From Tubulanus polymorphus (taxonomy: Eukaryota; Nemertea; Palaeonemertea; Tubulaniformes; Tubulanidae), in NCBI RefSeq assembly GCF_964204645.1, contig NC_134025.1, positions 3,477,001 through 3,541,000 on the forward strand: a stretch of 64,000 nt of DNA, written 5' to 3'. The notes under the pieces are model-generated. The model did not search any database. It was given only the letters and a program-made list of their open reading frames with translations, and was not told the origin of the DNA. Of this stretch, positions 25,501 to 38,521 are shown in pieces. A program made the position numbers and the translations under genes. The first letter of the stretch is position 1, and each line of letters begins with the position of its first letter.

Positions 25501-28500
25501 AAGGACAGAGAAATTGAATTAAATCGGCTAGCTGAACAATTACAAGCAAAGGAAACTGAGGTTGTTAGGTTGGAAGAAAATATTCAGTTACTCAATGTAC
25601 AGTTGGGTGCTGACAGTAATAAGTTTTCGGAGTTAATGGAAAAAAGCAGAAGTGATGTTGATAAGTTGTTGCAAGAGAAACAGGCTTTAGAAGAAGAATT
25701 ATCAGGGGTGAAACAAGATGTTATTTCTTTGAAAAAACAAATCGAGGAACAAAGGGAAATGTTTACTAATGCACAGCATCAGCTTGAGGCTAGTAATTCA
25801 AAATCTGATATGTTGGAGAAGATGGTTGAACAGCTTCAATCTGGAATAGCAAGTAATGATGAAAAAATAACAGCCTTATTGCATGAAAAAGACAATTTAT
25901 TAGAATCAAAATATCTTGAGATAACTGCTTTGAGGTCTGAAATAGAAAATGCAAATGAAAAAGCTAAATCTGTCGGAGAACTCCTGTTAGAGAAGGAGAG
26001 AATAGTTGAATCAAATAAGCAGATCTATGCTCAGCTTGAAGGTACCCTGAAAGAAAATTCAGATGCATTCACAGAAAAAGAGAAAGCATTGTTAGACAAG
26101 TGTGAATCGTTAGACATGGCTCTGCAGGAAACACAAATGAGAGAACAGGTTTTAAAAAGTCAAAAAGAACAGTTGAACTCTGCTCTATTAGAAAAAGAAG
26201 AAAGATTGAAGTATCATGAAGAACAAATTGATATCACAAAGGAGGGTCTAAAAGAGAAAGATCAAGTTATAGAGCAAATGGAAAATATTCTTTCACAAAA
26301 AGAAAGCAGTTTACTCACCCTGAAAGAGGAAATGGTTCAAATCCAACGAAATGTATCAGAAAAGCAAGAGGCTTGTAGAGTTCAAACTGAGCAGATTTCA
26401 AGTTTGGAAGAGAAGAATGCACAATTACAAGAAAAAGTGAACATGGCTAAAGAAAGAAGTTGTGATCTTCAAACAGAGTTGGATGCTACTGTCAATGAGA
26501 AGGAATCCCTTCAAGAAAAACTGACAGATTTTGTTAAAGTGCACAGTGAATTATCTCAAGAACATGAACTATTGCTCCAACAAACTAAAGTATCCGAAGC
26601 CAATCTAGTTGCATCCATTGATGGTAAGAATACTGAAATAGCTGCTTATGGTTCACAGCTTGAACGTCTTCAGTTGCAAATGGTTGATTTGAATGACACG
26701 AACCAGGCTTGCAGATCTGATTTAGCTGATAGAGATATAAAACTTAACCAACTGGAGAAGATGGTAGCAGCTCTCAAAGAAAACCTATTGTCAAAGCAAA
26801 CCTCTGAGGCTGAGCTTCTATCTGGAATAAGTGAAAAAGATGAACAAATAGCAAGAATATTGCTAGAACAAGAGGAAAATGCCAAAGTCCGGCATCGTGA
26901 ACTTGGAGAACTCAAGTCAGAAATTTATAGTGCCAACCAAGGAATAAAAACAATGCAAAGTGTTGTCGAAGATAAAGAGAAAATTATTAAATCCAATACG
27001 GTCATAGTCGAAGAGCTTACAGAAAAAGTTGAGTCATTGCACATTGCATTGAAAGAGGTCCAACTGAGAGAAAATGTATTGCATACAGAAAAAGAAGATT
27101 TGAATAAACTTCTCAAGGAAAATGTTAACACATTAACAATAAGAGAACAACAGCTACTAACTTCTCAAGAAGGCATACAGGAAAGAGACGATAGATTGGA
27201 ACAGTTTGAAAACTTGATAGCAAAAAGTAAAGAAGATTTATTAGCTTCATCTGAAGAAAATGTCGAAATAAAAACTGCACTCTCAAACCAGCAAGGGGCT
27301 CTTGAAAATAGAGAAGTACAAATAATTAATCTCAATTCTAAACTCAAAGAACAACAGGAACAATTAGAGAATTTTGAAATGCAAGTCCAGCAGATTCCTG
27401 GTTTGAAAGAGCAAATAGTTTGCTTGCAAGCGACACTTGAAGACATTCGACAACAAGAAGATGTGAAAAAGTTCACTGCAGATGAAAAGGATCAAGCTAA
27501 TCGTAATTTACAAGAGAAAATTGCCGAATTAACAGGACAGTTAGAAGGCAACCTTTTTACAAAAGTTTCTCTTGAACAGAAGATCGTAGATTTCGAAAAA
27601 AGTAGTACTGAAATGGAGATGGCCCTTGATGCAGCAGCTATTAAGAACACAAAGATTTCCTTAGATTTAAGAGAAGTTCTAGTTAAGAATGAAGAATATG
27701 AAAGTCAACTTAAGCAGTGTGCCATTGATAGGGCTGAAATAGAAGAACACGTGGGCCATTTGAATCAGAAAAATGCTGAACTTAAAGATCATATTGATAC
27801 GTTGGTGAAAAGCAAATCTGAAATTGATGAAAAAGCTGTCGAATCATCACAAATGAACAAGGATTTGCTTAGACGGGTGGAAGAATTGAATGAACTAAAA
27901 AATCAACAAGATGCACACATTATGGAACTCATTAAAACCAACTCTGCACTTGAGAATAACATAGCTGAAATGAGAGTTCATGAAGAAGAGCTCATGCGTG
28001 TGGTAGATGATAAACAATTGTTATTAGACATGAACCACAAAGAGGTCACATCCCTTAAAAACAACATCGACGAAATGAGCAAACAGTGTGCTCGTTATGA
28101 TTCAGAATTTAATAAGTTGCAAGAACTCATTGAAAATTATAAAATAAGACAAGATGAATTAGAGGCTGAATTACAGACCAAAGAGGCTAAAATACAAACA
28201 CTTATTGTTGAATTAAATCATCGAGATAGTGGGATGGCATCTATGCTTGATTCTGAACAAGAGAGCAGCAGTAGACTGAAACAGCTAGAAGCTGAAATTT
28301 TATCTCTCAAAACTGACCTTGATTTAGCTAAAGTTAATGAAGACCAATTTAACAACCTAGTTGCAGATAAGGATACAAAATTGAATCAACTAATCAATGA
28401 GGTATCAGACGCTGAAGAGAAAGCTAAAATGCTTTCTAAGTCACTTGCGGATGTTACGGAAGAATTAACTGCAGCCAAAGAAGTTTCTTCTCAATTAAGG

Positions 28501-31500
28501 TCTGAGCTTGAGGCTAGTCAGCAATCTGCAGATGAGGTAGCTGCACGTGATAAGAAGCTTGCCATTATCACTCAAAAAGCAAAAGCCTTTAAATTGCAAA
28601 ATCAAAATCTGGCATCTGAAGTGAAGCGTCTTACTACTGATCTTGAAGATGTGACTGCAGAGAAAACTGAACTAGAAAATATCCTTTCAGAAAAAGAAGC
28701 TAAATTGAATGATCTTTCAATGGTATCGTCGAATCCATCATTTTCTGTTCATGGTGACTTCCAACAACAAATTCTTGATCTCATGGAAGAAATTGAAAAT
28801 CTTAAAAAAGAAATCCAAAAGCTACAGGAAGAAAACGAAAGTAGAGGAATTGAAATTACTCATCTCAGCAGCCAGATTGAAATAAAAAATGTCGAATTAG
28901 ATAATCTATCAGCTCAGCTGAACTCCCTTCTGGAGCAGAGCAAATCTAAAGATGATGAGGTCACACTGCTCCACAATCAGATTGATGACAGAAATTTGCA
29001 GTTAGCAAACTTGTCTGCAGATTTTGACTCGATTCAAAAAGAATGTGACAGTCTGAAGGCAAATCTTCCAAAAGTTCCAGTTCAAAGGATGCAAGAATTA
29101 CTCACAGAAAAATCAAATACAGTCAATCTGCTTAACTCCAGTATAGCTGATATGGATGTTAGAATACAGTCTTATGAAGATGAAATTGAAAAAATAACTA
29201 TTATTTGTAAGGATCAAAGTGTTGAAATAGAGAAGATTATGGCGGAGACATTGGAAAAGGAAAATAATTTCAGTAAAGTGAAGTCTGACCTTGAACTAAA
29301 ACTTGCTGAACTGAATGGTGTTGTCTTTGAAAAAGAAAATGAAATTAAGTCCCTTAATGACAATGTTGCTGAAATGGATAAACAAATTCAGCAAAATACC
29401 GCAGAAATGGAGAGTTTACAAGCAAGATTTGAATCTTCAAATAAGGGTTTAGAGTCTATCATGAATTATTTTGCCAAACCAGAAGGGTCGACCTCTACTA
29501 CTTCAATAATTGAAAGCATACAGCTAATGAATACTCAGATGCAAGAATACTCTAGTGAAAACGAAAAACTCCGCACAAATTTCCAAAAAGCGAAAAAGGT
29601 TATTGAAGCTATGAAGTTAAGAATATCTGAAAAAGAAAAGAAGATAACATCGTTGGAAGAAGAAATAAAAGCATCAGCTCCTAACTTTGAGAAAACTGAT
29701 GACAGCAGTCCTGATGATATACAAGTGACACATCTTCAAGCGAAAGTTCTAGCAACAATGGAGGAATTAGAAGTTGAGCGTTCAAAGGTGACAAATCTTG
29801 AGTTGCAGTTGGCTAAGAATGCTGATTCACATTTGGAATCTAAGGTGGATAATTCTGATCAGGAAATTGAACTTCTCAATGAAAGTCTAAAGGAACAGTT
29901 GGCATTGGTACAGGAAGCGCATCAAACCCTTGAGGAATTACAAAGTTCTTTATCGGAGAAAGAGGACAATCTGAAGTCTGTGGAAGAAAAGCTTGAGATT
30001 GTTGAAGCTGAAAAGAGAGTTAAAATCACATCGCTCTCTGAAAATCTTCAAGAGAATAAATTGTTACTTACTGGATACATTGAGAAGTGTGAAAAACTAA
30101 AATCTGGTCTTGACGATATGACAAAGAAATATGAAATTCTTGAAGCTCAAACAACTGAAAAAGATACTAAAATACAGGATTTGAATGCTCGTCTGACAGA
30201 TCGTGAATTACAACACAAAAAGCTGGTAGTGATTGCCAAAAAGTTGAAAATGCAAACACAGAAATCTGATTCTGATGAAGAATTCGTAAAACTTAAAGAA
30301 AAAAAGGAGGAATTAGAAAAAGAATGTGAATTTATGAAATCTGAAACACAGGAAAAATCTCAACTAATTGAACTTTTGACTTCTGAAAAACAATCTGGTG
30401 AGCTGAAGTATGAGCAACTGTTGGTCAAATCGCAAGAGTATAAAGACAAAATAATGCAGTACCAAAAAAATCTAGAGATGCTACAAAATGAAAAAGAGAA
30501 TATAGAAATTGAATGTCAAAGTACCCTGTTAAGTAAGGCTAGCAGTGAGCAAGAATCAATACAGAAAAATAGTAGTCTTCAAGACAAAGATAAAATAATC
30601 AGTGATCTTACTGGAGAAATAAAGATAAACATAGAACAGTGTGACAACCTGAAACTCTTAGTCCAAGATAATCAACTGAAAATAGATGAATTAGAAACTA
30701 AATTGAGATGTGCACAAGATGAGAAGGAAAATGCAGAAATTGATATGCAAAAGCTTATCATTGAAAAAGATAAACTAGAGAAGGTTAATGCTGAGCATAG
30801 TGATAATGCTGTAAAATTCAAGTTTCTTGAAGAGCAGTGTAAGATGTTGGAAGATAAGCTAACAATTGATTCGCAGGAAACATCTGATAAAATCAATATT
30901 TTGAACTCAAAACTGCATCAGCAAGATAAAGAAGTGACCATATTGAAAGCTGATGTAAAACGATATCAACAGAAAAATGAAGCTTTGGAACTGAAAATGC
31001 AAACCATGACAAATGATAAAGAAAACCTTGAAATTGATCTTCAAAACTTGCTGATGGAAAAAACTAAGATTGAAAAAGACTTGGAAATGGCTGAACGTTC
31101 AAATCAGGTCAAGGTTATACAAGAACAATTACTGTTAGTTGAATCTGAATTAAATGAAAAAGACAGAAAACTTGATGAAAATGATTTAAAATTGAAAAGA
31201 TTTGAAGAAGTTGTTGAGAAAAGTCAGGCTGATTTAGAACATTTATCTGGGAAAATTACTTTGCTACAAAAGGAAATAGCTGAGGTGCATTTGCCAGCGA
31301 AAGAAAATCTCATTCAACAGTTAGAACAAGAAAAGTTTGATCATGAAAACGTTAAATTAGCCTGGGAGAAATTAAATGAAGATGTAAGAAAGCAAAATAA
31401 CCGCCTAGAAGAAAATAAAAAAGCTGAAAATCAAGTGAAAATGTTGATGTCAGAACTTGAACTACTTCAGTGTTTGGTTCAAGATAGAGACACATCAGTT

Positions 31501-34500
31501 CAATTGCTGAATGATGACTTGGAACTTATGAAATTGATGCATGGTGCACAAGAAGCTGAGTTAGCTACGTTTAAGAAAGTCAATGAAACAACTATTTCTG
31601 AACCAGCTGATACCAATGAAAGCACGGAACTTGCCTCGGTTAAATATGAACGAAATATACTTGTAAGTGAAAAGAATGCACTGATAACCCAATTGAAAGA
31701 AGCTAAGGAAGCGAAAGAATTGTTGCTGAAGGAAGTAAATGAAAAAGATGGTTTGATATCTCAGTTTGAAACAAGGGCCAATGCTGTTTTGAGACAAGAA
31801 GGCGAAGTCATTGAGATTCAGACTCTAAGTGATCGTATCATAAATCTTTCTGCACACAATGATAAACTCAGTGCTGAGAATGAAAAATTAAAATGTGAAA
31901 TAACAAAGGCGAGGTCGTCGCTTGCTCAAATAGATCAAGCTAAATCTGAGAGAAATAGAATGAAGGCAGCCTATCAAAAGGTTTCTGCAAACCTTGAGGC
32001 GGCTAATCAAGAGAAACTAAACCTAGAGAAGCAGTTGAATGAGTTGAAACTGAAATATAAAGGCGGTGATGAAATCAAGGAGGTATTATTGCCAGTTACA
32101 CAGACTGTTCATTGTGAAGAGGAAAAATTGAGGCAGAGTGCGAGTCAGCCTGGCAGAGGTTCAGAACAAGATGACGAACTAGTGAAATCATTGGATGAAT
32201 TATCAGAAAGACATGCAGCTCTTCAACTTGAACATGATCGCTTGAAGACGAGATTAGACATGACAGAAATCAAATCTGAAAAGATGTTGGCCAAGTTGAA
32301 ACAGTTTAAAGATAAAAATGACAAATTGCAAATTCAAGTGCAAGAATTTTCGTCCAAGTATGATAAGGCTGATGATGATCTCCGTAGATCAGGAAGTCAA
32401 AATGCAGAAGATAAGTCACGACTCCACCGCACTATTGACAATATGCGTTCACAGTTATGTTCTGCTGATGATCGCATTCAAGTTCTAGAAGTGCGTCTAC
32501 GTCAACAACATGCTAATATGGGTGATGATAGTCTTGTAGGTGAATTGGACAGTTTGAGGGATGAATTAGAGACTGTTAAACGAGAAAAGACAAACACTAT
32601 TTCTGAAATCAAAGAACAGAAACTAGAATTGGAGGGCCAGGTTCAGGCTCTACAGTCTATGAAGGCCTACCTTGAAAAGGAAAAGGATGACCTCTTAGAA
32701 CAATTGGCCCTGCTTGAGGCAGATAATAAACAGCTGAAAGATGTCGTTGATACTTTAAAAGCCACCCAACAAAGTCTTGAGAAGCAAACTGATGAGCTTT
32801 CTGTTACAAATCAAGGGCTTGAAAAGTGGGTTGAAGAACAGGAAACAACAATTAATTCTCTCAAGCAGAAGAATGTGAATCTTGTAAAGCAATCTGAAGA
32901 TCTTAATGCCTCATCTTTGGTAAAAACTGAAGAATTGAAATCTCAAAAGGTGATTCTTGAAAAAGAATTATCTGAAGTTCGTTGTGACTTGGAATCAGTA
33001 ACTTGTAACCTTACTGAAATGACCAACAAGGTGGCTGACTATGAGAAAGAAAACTATAAAGAAAGGCTTGAAGCACTTGAGCATGAGTGTGAAAAATTCA
33101 AACAACAAGTTGTAGGCTTGCAAACTGAAGTTGTCAGTCTAAATCAGAAGAATGATGGATTAGAATGGAAGGTGCAAGAGCTGTGTGAAGTTGAATCAGA
33201 GGCTGAAGAATTGAGAAATAAGTTTCACTTGCTTAGAAATGAAAACACGTCTATTAGAAATGAGATGCTACAATCAAAAGCTCGAATGTTGCAGTTGCAA
33301 AATATTGAGGAAGAGTATGGAAATCTTAATGAGCAGTACAACCAACTACTTTTGGATAATGGGGATATGGTTCGGGAAATAGAGGATTTGCATTCTAAGC
33401 TAATGGACACGAAAGATATTCAGAACCAGTACGATGTATTACAAGAGGAACATGATCAAGTAATGGATGAGTTTTCTGTGATGCAAAAAGAACTAAAGGA
33501 GTATGATTGCATGAAGAAGGACTACAAATCGTTGAAGGAACAATTAAATCAATTGATTGTTGAAAGCGATGATGGTATCCAATGTAGTAAATTGTTGAAT
33601 AATGAGGGGTCCACAGATGTTCCGATGGAAGCCAGTGAGTATCAAACATCTCCATTAAAGGAAGTTGAACACAGTTTTAAAGAGAAGTTGCAGCAGATAA
33701 GGGAGCGGGAAGAGAAATGGCGAGAAAGTATTGAACATTACAAAGAAAAGGAAGAGGACTGGGAGGTAGAAAAAGAAAATTTGTGGATGCAAATTCAGGA
33801 AAAGAGCGCCACATCATTGGAGATAAGTCGCGATAACGAGCAGCTGCGTGACCAACAAAAACATCATCAGAAAGAAAATGAAATGTTGCAATCCCAGCTA
33901 GAACTTCTCAATGCTCAGTTCGAAGATTTGTTTGTAAATCAGAAGAATTCTAACATTGAAATGAAGAAATTGAAAGGAGAATGTGACAAACTTACGTCTG
34001 ATAATTCTAACTTACGAGCACAGATTTCTATGATGAAGGGTGGGAGTACCTCTCAGTACACTTCTGAAATCAAAAGATTACAAGAAGAAGCGACAAAAGC
34101 TGTTAATGAAAAAGTTCGTGCTGAAAATGAACTTTTCGAGGCTGTCCAGAATATTCATCAAGCAGATATACGGCAGCAGCAACTCAATATGCAGGTAAAT
34201 GTCTTAATGATGATGAATCCAAATATTTCGATATGTTGTTAGCTTCTCTCATGTGATTTTGGTTTATTTACTTTTCAGGTTGCTCAGCTTGTAGAGGAGA
34301 GAAATCATCTAATGATTCGTTTGAATAATACAATGAGAAGTCTACGTGAAAGGGAAGTTCAGTTAGTACATTTACAGACTGATCACGAAGCCCTCATTGC
34401 GACAAGACATCAAATGCAGTCAATGGTAAGTTTCTTCATATTCAGAGTTCCTATTATCTAATTTTATCTAGATTTCGTAGGTGGATTCAATGTAATATCT

Positions 34501-35550
34501 TTCCTTTATTTCAGCTTGATAAGATTGATGCAAATAAACATGATACATCTCTCAATGAGTCACCAATGAAAGTCGTTCATTCTGCATTAGCGCTTTCTTC
34601 GCCACTAGATCCCTTGGGTCCAATAGAAAGCACACCCAAACGTCCTGTCGATAAACATCAAGATAAAAGAGTTTTGAATCCATCACCAGAAAAAAGCAAT
34701 GTTCCAGTTTTAGAGGAAAAGCTCAAACAGCTGAGCGAAAGGTTAGTTCTAATCAAAGATATACAGGGATTTTTAAGGCAGTGATGGAATTAGATTTTTT
34801 AGGTGATAATAATGATTATATTTTTCAGGAATGTTAAGATCCATTCATATAGTAAATTCAGGTCTAATTTGTATTTTATTATTTATCTCTATAAATCTCA
34901 ATGGCTATAAATCTCATTCATTCCATCACTGTTGTACCGATTACCCAATCTTGGTGATTGGCCCTACTCTGGTCTGTTGTAGGATTGTAGCATCAATCTG
35001 CATTTTATTTCTATCCCATTCTCTTTATAGAATTGATCTATTTTTGCTTTGTTTGATTATGATTAGTTAATAATAGCTTATTCTTCATTGTAGACTTCAA
35101 CAGCTTGAACTTAGGAATAACGAAATAACCAAAGAAAAGAGTCATTTTGAAATCAAACTGGAAGAGGAGCAAAATCGCTGTGCTAGATTGCAGGAAGAAT
35201 TAGATCAGATGAATGAGAGCAGTCAAATATCAGATCAACTCGATGAAATTCGTATAGATATTGATCCTGAACGAGAAGTTCTTCTCGCTAATCCTACACT
35301 CAGTAAGTATCATTTATCAATCTAAAATTCATCACCGTCTGTGTATGGAAACTGATTCTTAAATATCATTTCTTTTTCTCCAGCTCGTTCTACAAGATCA
35401 TTGACGCAACGTGCTCGACGATGGTGGACTCGTAATGGTATAACAATGAGCAGGCTATTGAGAAGTCGTCCTAGATTAAGGACTGCCGTATTCTTATACT
35501 TCATCGTCATTCATGCGTTGATGTTTGGATGTCTGTTTGGATTATTCTAA
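19584..35550 (+). CDS. GOLGB1: Giantin (golgin subfamily B member 1), tail-anchored Golgi tether
   Basis: Very long coiled-coil protein that tethers COPI vesicles at Golgi membranes. Exons: 19584-19769, 19848-19958, 20040-20171, 20263-20400, 20506-20664, 20742-21113, 21196-21834, 21924-22041, 22249-22400, 22489-22674, 22764-22914, 23015-23133, 23232-23402, 23488-34194, 34279-34425, 34515-34741, 35094-35302, 35384-35550. Joined in phase they give 4,696 residues, well above the roughly 3,260 of human giantin. The N-terminus MWQRLSGLAQTV matches the vertebrate MLSRLSGLA start. The body is almost continuous E/K/Q/L heptad coiled coil. The C-terminus has a basic stretch (RARRWW, RLLRSRPRLR) and one membrane segment (AVFLYFIVIHALMFGCLFGLF, split here as AVFLYFIVIH and ALMFGCLFGLF), leaving a short luminal tail. 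Other golgins share coiled coils, but both ends favour giantin. Confidence 0.9.
23488..34194 (+). other. GOLGB1: 10,707-nt single coding exon of giantin
   Basis: One uninterrupted open frame of 3,569 codons between a TTTGCAG acceptor and a CAG|GTAAAT donor. It encodes only coiled coil. I see no obvious tandem protein repeat. The flanking exons are 110 to 640 nt. Confidence 0.95.
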
Positions 35551-36621
35551 AGGCATCGACAACGCTGATCAACCTATTCCAGAGATGTGATAGAATTATT
35601 CCTGCCAAAAACTGTGGATCTGAGTCTGCTGTGTGTATGTCAGTGTGTGCATTATTGCTGGCTAACTATTTATCTGTGATGTTCACACTATTGCTGCCAG
35701 TGTGATTGTGCAATGTATAATCGTAAATGTAAAATCTTGTAAAAAATAGACTTGTAATAGAATATGTACATATGTATATATAGACTGATCTGCTTTCTAA
35801 CTGTCTCTAAAAATACGTTCCTTCAAACTTGTAACGTAAATACAATGATAGAATTGTATATAGCTATACATTTCACTGGTTTCTTCAATTGAAAGGTAAT
35901 TGACACCAAACGGATTACCTTAATTTTATGGTCTTAATGCATTAATCCTATCATGTTTGATATCAATGAAAGATATAACAGGGATTTGTTTTTCAGCATC
36001 TAAGTTAGTTGAGTATTTGGATGTATGATTCTTTTGGCATTATATAAACTAAGAATTGAATTATTTGTTGATCATGATGATACATATCTTAAATGACTAC
36101 CGTAATTAGATAATTAAAATTCAGTTGATTGTTTATTGGAATGAACTTGGTGGTTACCGTATTTATATATGTTTTAAATCTTTTTAGCTATTATGTTTTT
36201 ATTTTGTATGTGTGCATCTAAATTAGTATTAGTTTTACCGGGTAAGCTTTAGTTATGGTATATATCATTTGCGATTTCTTTTTTTCCCTGGTTGGCAGCT
36301 ATTCACTTGCCTTGGTCAATTATTCATCAAATCGAATAGTTTCGTTTTATTGTGGCATATTCTTTTGCTCGCTGTTCTTTTCATTTATTCCGTTTAACTT
36401 GTCTGCATTTGATAAATTATTGTCTGCTTGCAAATGAAATTAAAGTGCGAGAATGATTCGAATATAACTCGGAAGAAGGGATCATTATTTTCCGTTATGT
36501 TTTAGCAATGATATATTTTTATAATGTGAATGTATCTCTTGAATGAAATAATCCGGTTGTTTGGGTTTTACGACGCTTCTGGTGTGGAAAAAACCTTCAT
36601 CTTAAGATATTGAATATTAAG

Positions 36622-36627
36622 AATAAA
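36622..36627 (+). terminator. GOLGB1: Giantin poly(A) signal candidate
   Basis: AATAAA about 1.07 kb after the stop, in AT-rich sequence. Earlier signals of other types could also be used. Confidence 0.45.
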
Positions 36628-36639
36628 AGCAAAAATTAT

Positions 36640-38521
36640 TATAAAATGTCGATCTCAGGTTGTTTATATCTGGTTTCGTGAATTAAGATAGGATGTTGGA
36701 TATCGCTTGGAATATGGAGGAAATCATTACATATTGGAATAAAGCGGATGGTCTAGTTTCCAAACTGAACTACATGCGCGTACATCCACACATATTTAAT
36801 GCATATTCTCTCATTTTTGGAAACGCTACTGTGTTCGTTTCATAGCATGAATAGCTAGCTGTTCGTGTATTTAGTTACGATATGTAGGTATGTCTTAAGA
36901 GAACGTGATTGAGACAATCAACTTCGAATTCTATACTCATAAAAGTTCACTTCATCTGAAAAGTTGGAATTCATCGCCGTGTGCGGTATGAGCGAAGCGT
37001 GTCCTTTAATTGTAGGCTACACGTTACCCGCTGATCATAGTGATGATTGATTACACGTACTAAAACCGTAAAATTGACCACTTAAAGAAAACTTTAGCAA
37101 TGGTTATATTTCGAGGCGACCTAACTTATATCTGATATTACATCCTAGCAGATCATCTTTTTAGTAAAGGTCACTTGTTGTATTAAGGATTGTCGAAAAG
37201 ACGACACATTCAGGGCCTCTCGAGAAATTATTCTGTGTGACCTTAAGGACTCTTATGCTACGTGGTTTGAAAGGGGCATAGGAAATATTCTCGATGTATT
37301 CGTTTAGACGCTAATATCTTAAGTGCCATTATACTGGAAGGGAGTAGATGTCGTTAATTGATAGGAATTTTCAAGTGACGTACATCCCACGAAGTTCTAC
37401 TAACTGAATGGTCTATATATTATCTAAAACGGACAATTAATTTGCTATGTCTCGACACATAATGGACTAAATAGGATAAATAAATAAAACGCATAAGGCT
37501 AAACACACAGGTGGATTCACAGTCATACCGAGAAGTCACGAATTTGTTTCAGGCGCTGACAATATATTTCGGTCACGCCGTTCGGTTAATGATACTCGTT
37601 TGTGATTTTGTCACGTTTTTGTTATTGCTTTAAAAATATGCCTGCATCGAAAACAATGCTTTGATCACGTTTTTATATAGTCAAATATGCGGCGTGGAAC
37701 TCGGCAGAATTAGTAGAGACAGTATAACATAGGCGAACAAGGGATAGCAATACCAAATTTAAGGAGACCCATCTCAGTCGTATCTCCATCACAGTCGATG
37801 ATGGGGCGCCGAGGGAAAAGTCATCGACGAGGTAAGTCTATGTAGCCGTGCCCCAGCCCGGCGTCATGTCGGGCGCCCCCCCCCCGGCCCCCGCCGGTGG
37901 GTTCTTTTCATCCGGAGCCGGCCGTGGCTATCATTAGAATTTTGATAAAGCATTGTAACACATAAACAAATATACTGTAATCAATTCGATTAGTCCGCGA
38001 AGCTTGCAAAATCCCTTGTGATGGATGCGCTAGTTCAAATTAAAACTGACCCGATTAGGGTCCCGTCCCGCCAGCCCGTCAAAGATCGATGAACGGCCGG
38101 TTAATTGCAGTACATAGTACAACCAGTCGGCCATGTTGGTTTGAAAATTACGAATTTTTAAGTTTTAGCAGAAAAATATGTATCATACGTAAATGGAATG
38201 TAGTTTTAATGCATGAAACGCTAATATCATAAAAATGGAGACACGCGAAGCTGTAGCTTCTTTTGAAGGTAATTTCATCGTCGCTTATTGATACAAAATA
38301 CGTAAGGAATTGTTGGCCTCCGCTCTCGTCTCTGCTGCTGCTGCTTAGCTTGTGTTTGTTTATGATCGTCTTAAAAAGTTAGTCTGCATGTTGAATGGGT
38401 TTATTTCCAAGCAGTACATCTAACGGGAGTGTTCCGGGTATCAATCAGTTTCAATGGTTCAGTCAGTCATCACGTAGGCCACCACTTGTCTAACAACAGT
38501 TTAAATGTATTTCTTCTTCCA
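36640..38521. other. Intergenic region and unresolved 5' end of the ALK1/2 receptor
   Basis: No clear protein-coding gene. The segment 37780-38110 is the most GC- and CpG-rich non-coding stretch in the window and includes a C/G homopolymer near 37880; it probably contains the receptor promoter. Two short ATG blocks end in GT donors with phase 1, which fits the next exon: METREAVASFEG at 38235 and one at 37799. Neither looks like the signal peptide a type I receptor needs. Confidence 0.4.

Noticed and set aside
34831-35070. Hydrophobic 79-residue frame as a small membrane protein
   Set aside because: Lies wholly in a giantin intron, on the same strand, and is T-rich; hydrophobicity follows from base composition.
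38235-38268. METREAVASFEG exon as the receptor start
   Set aside because: Splice phase fits the next exon, but it gives no signal peptide, which this receptor class needs; left unresolved.
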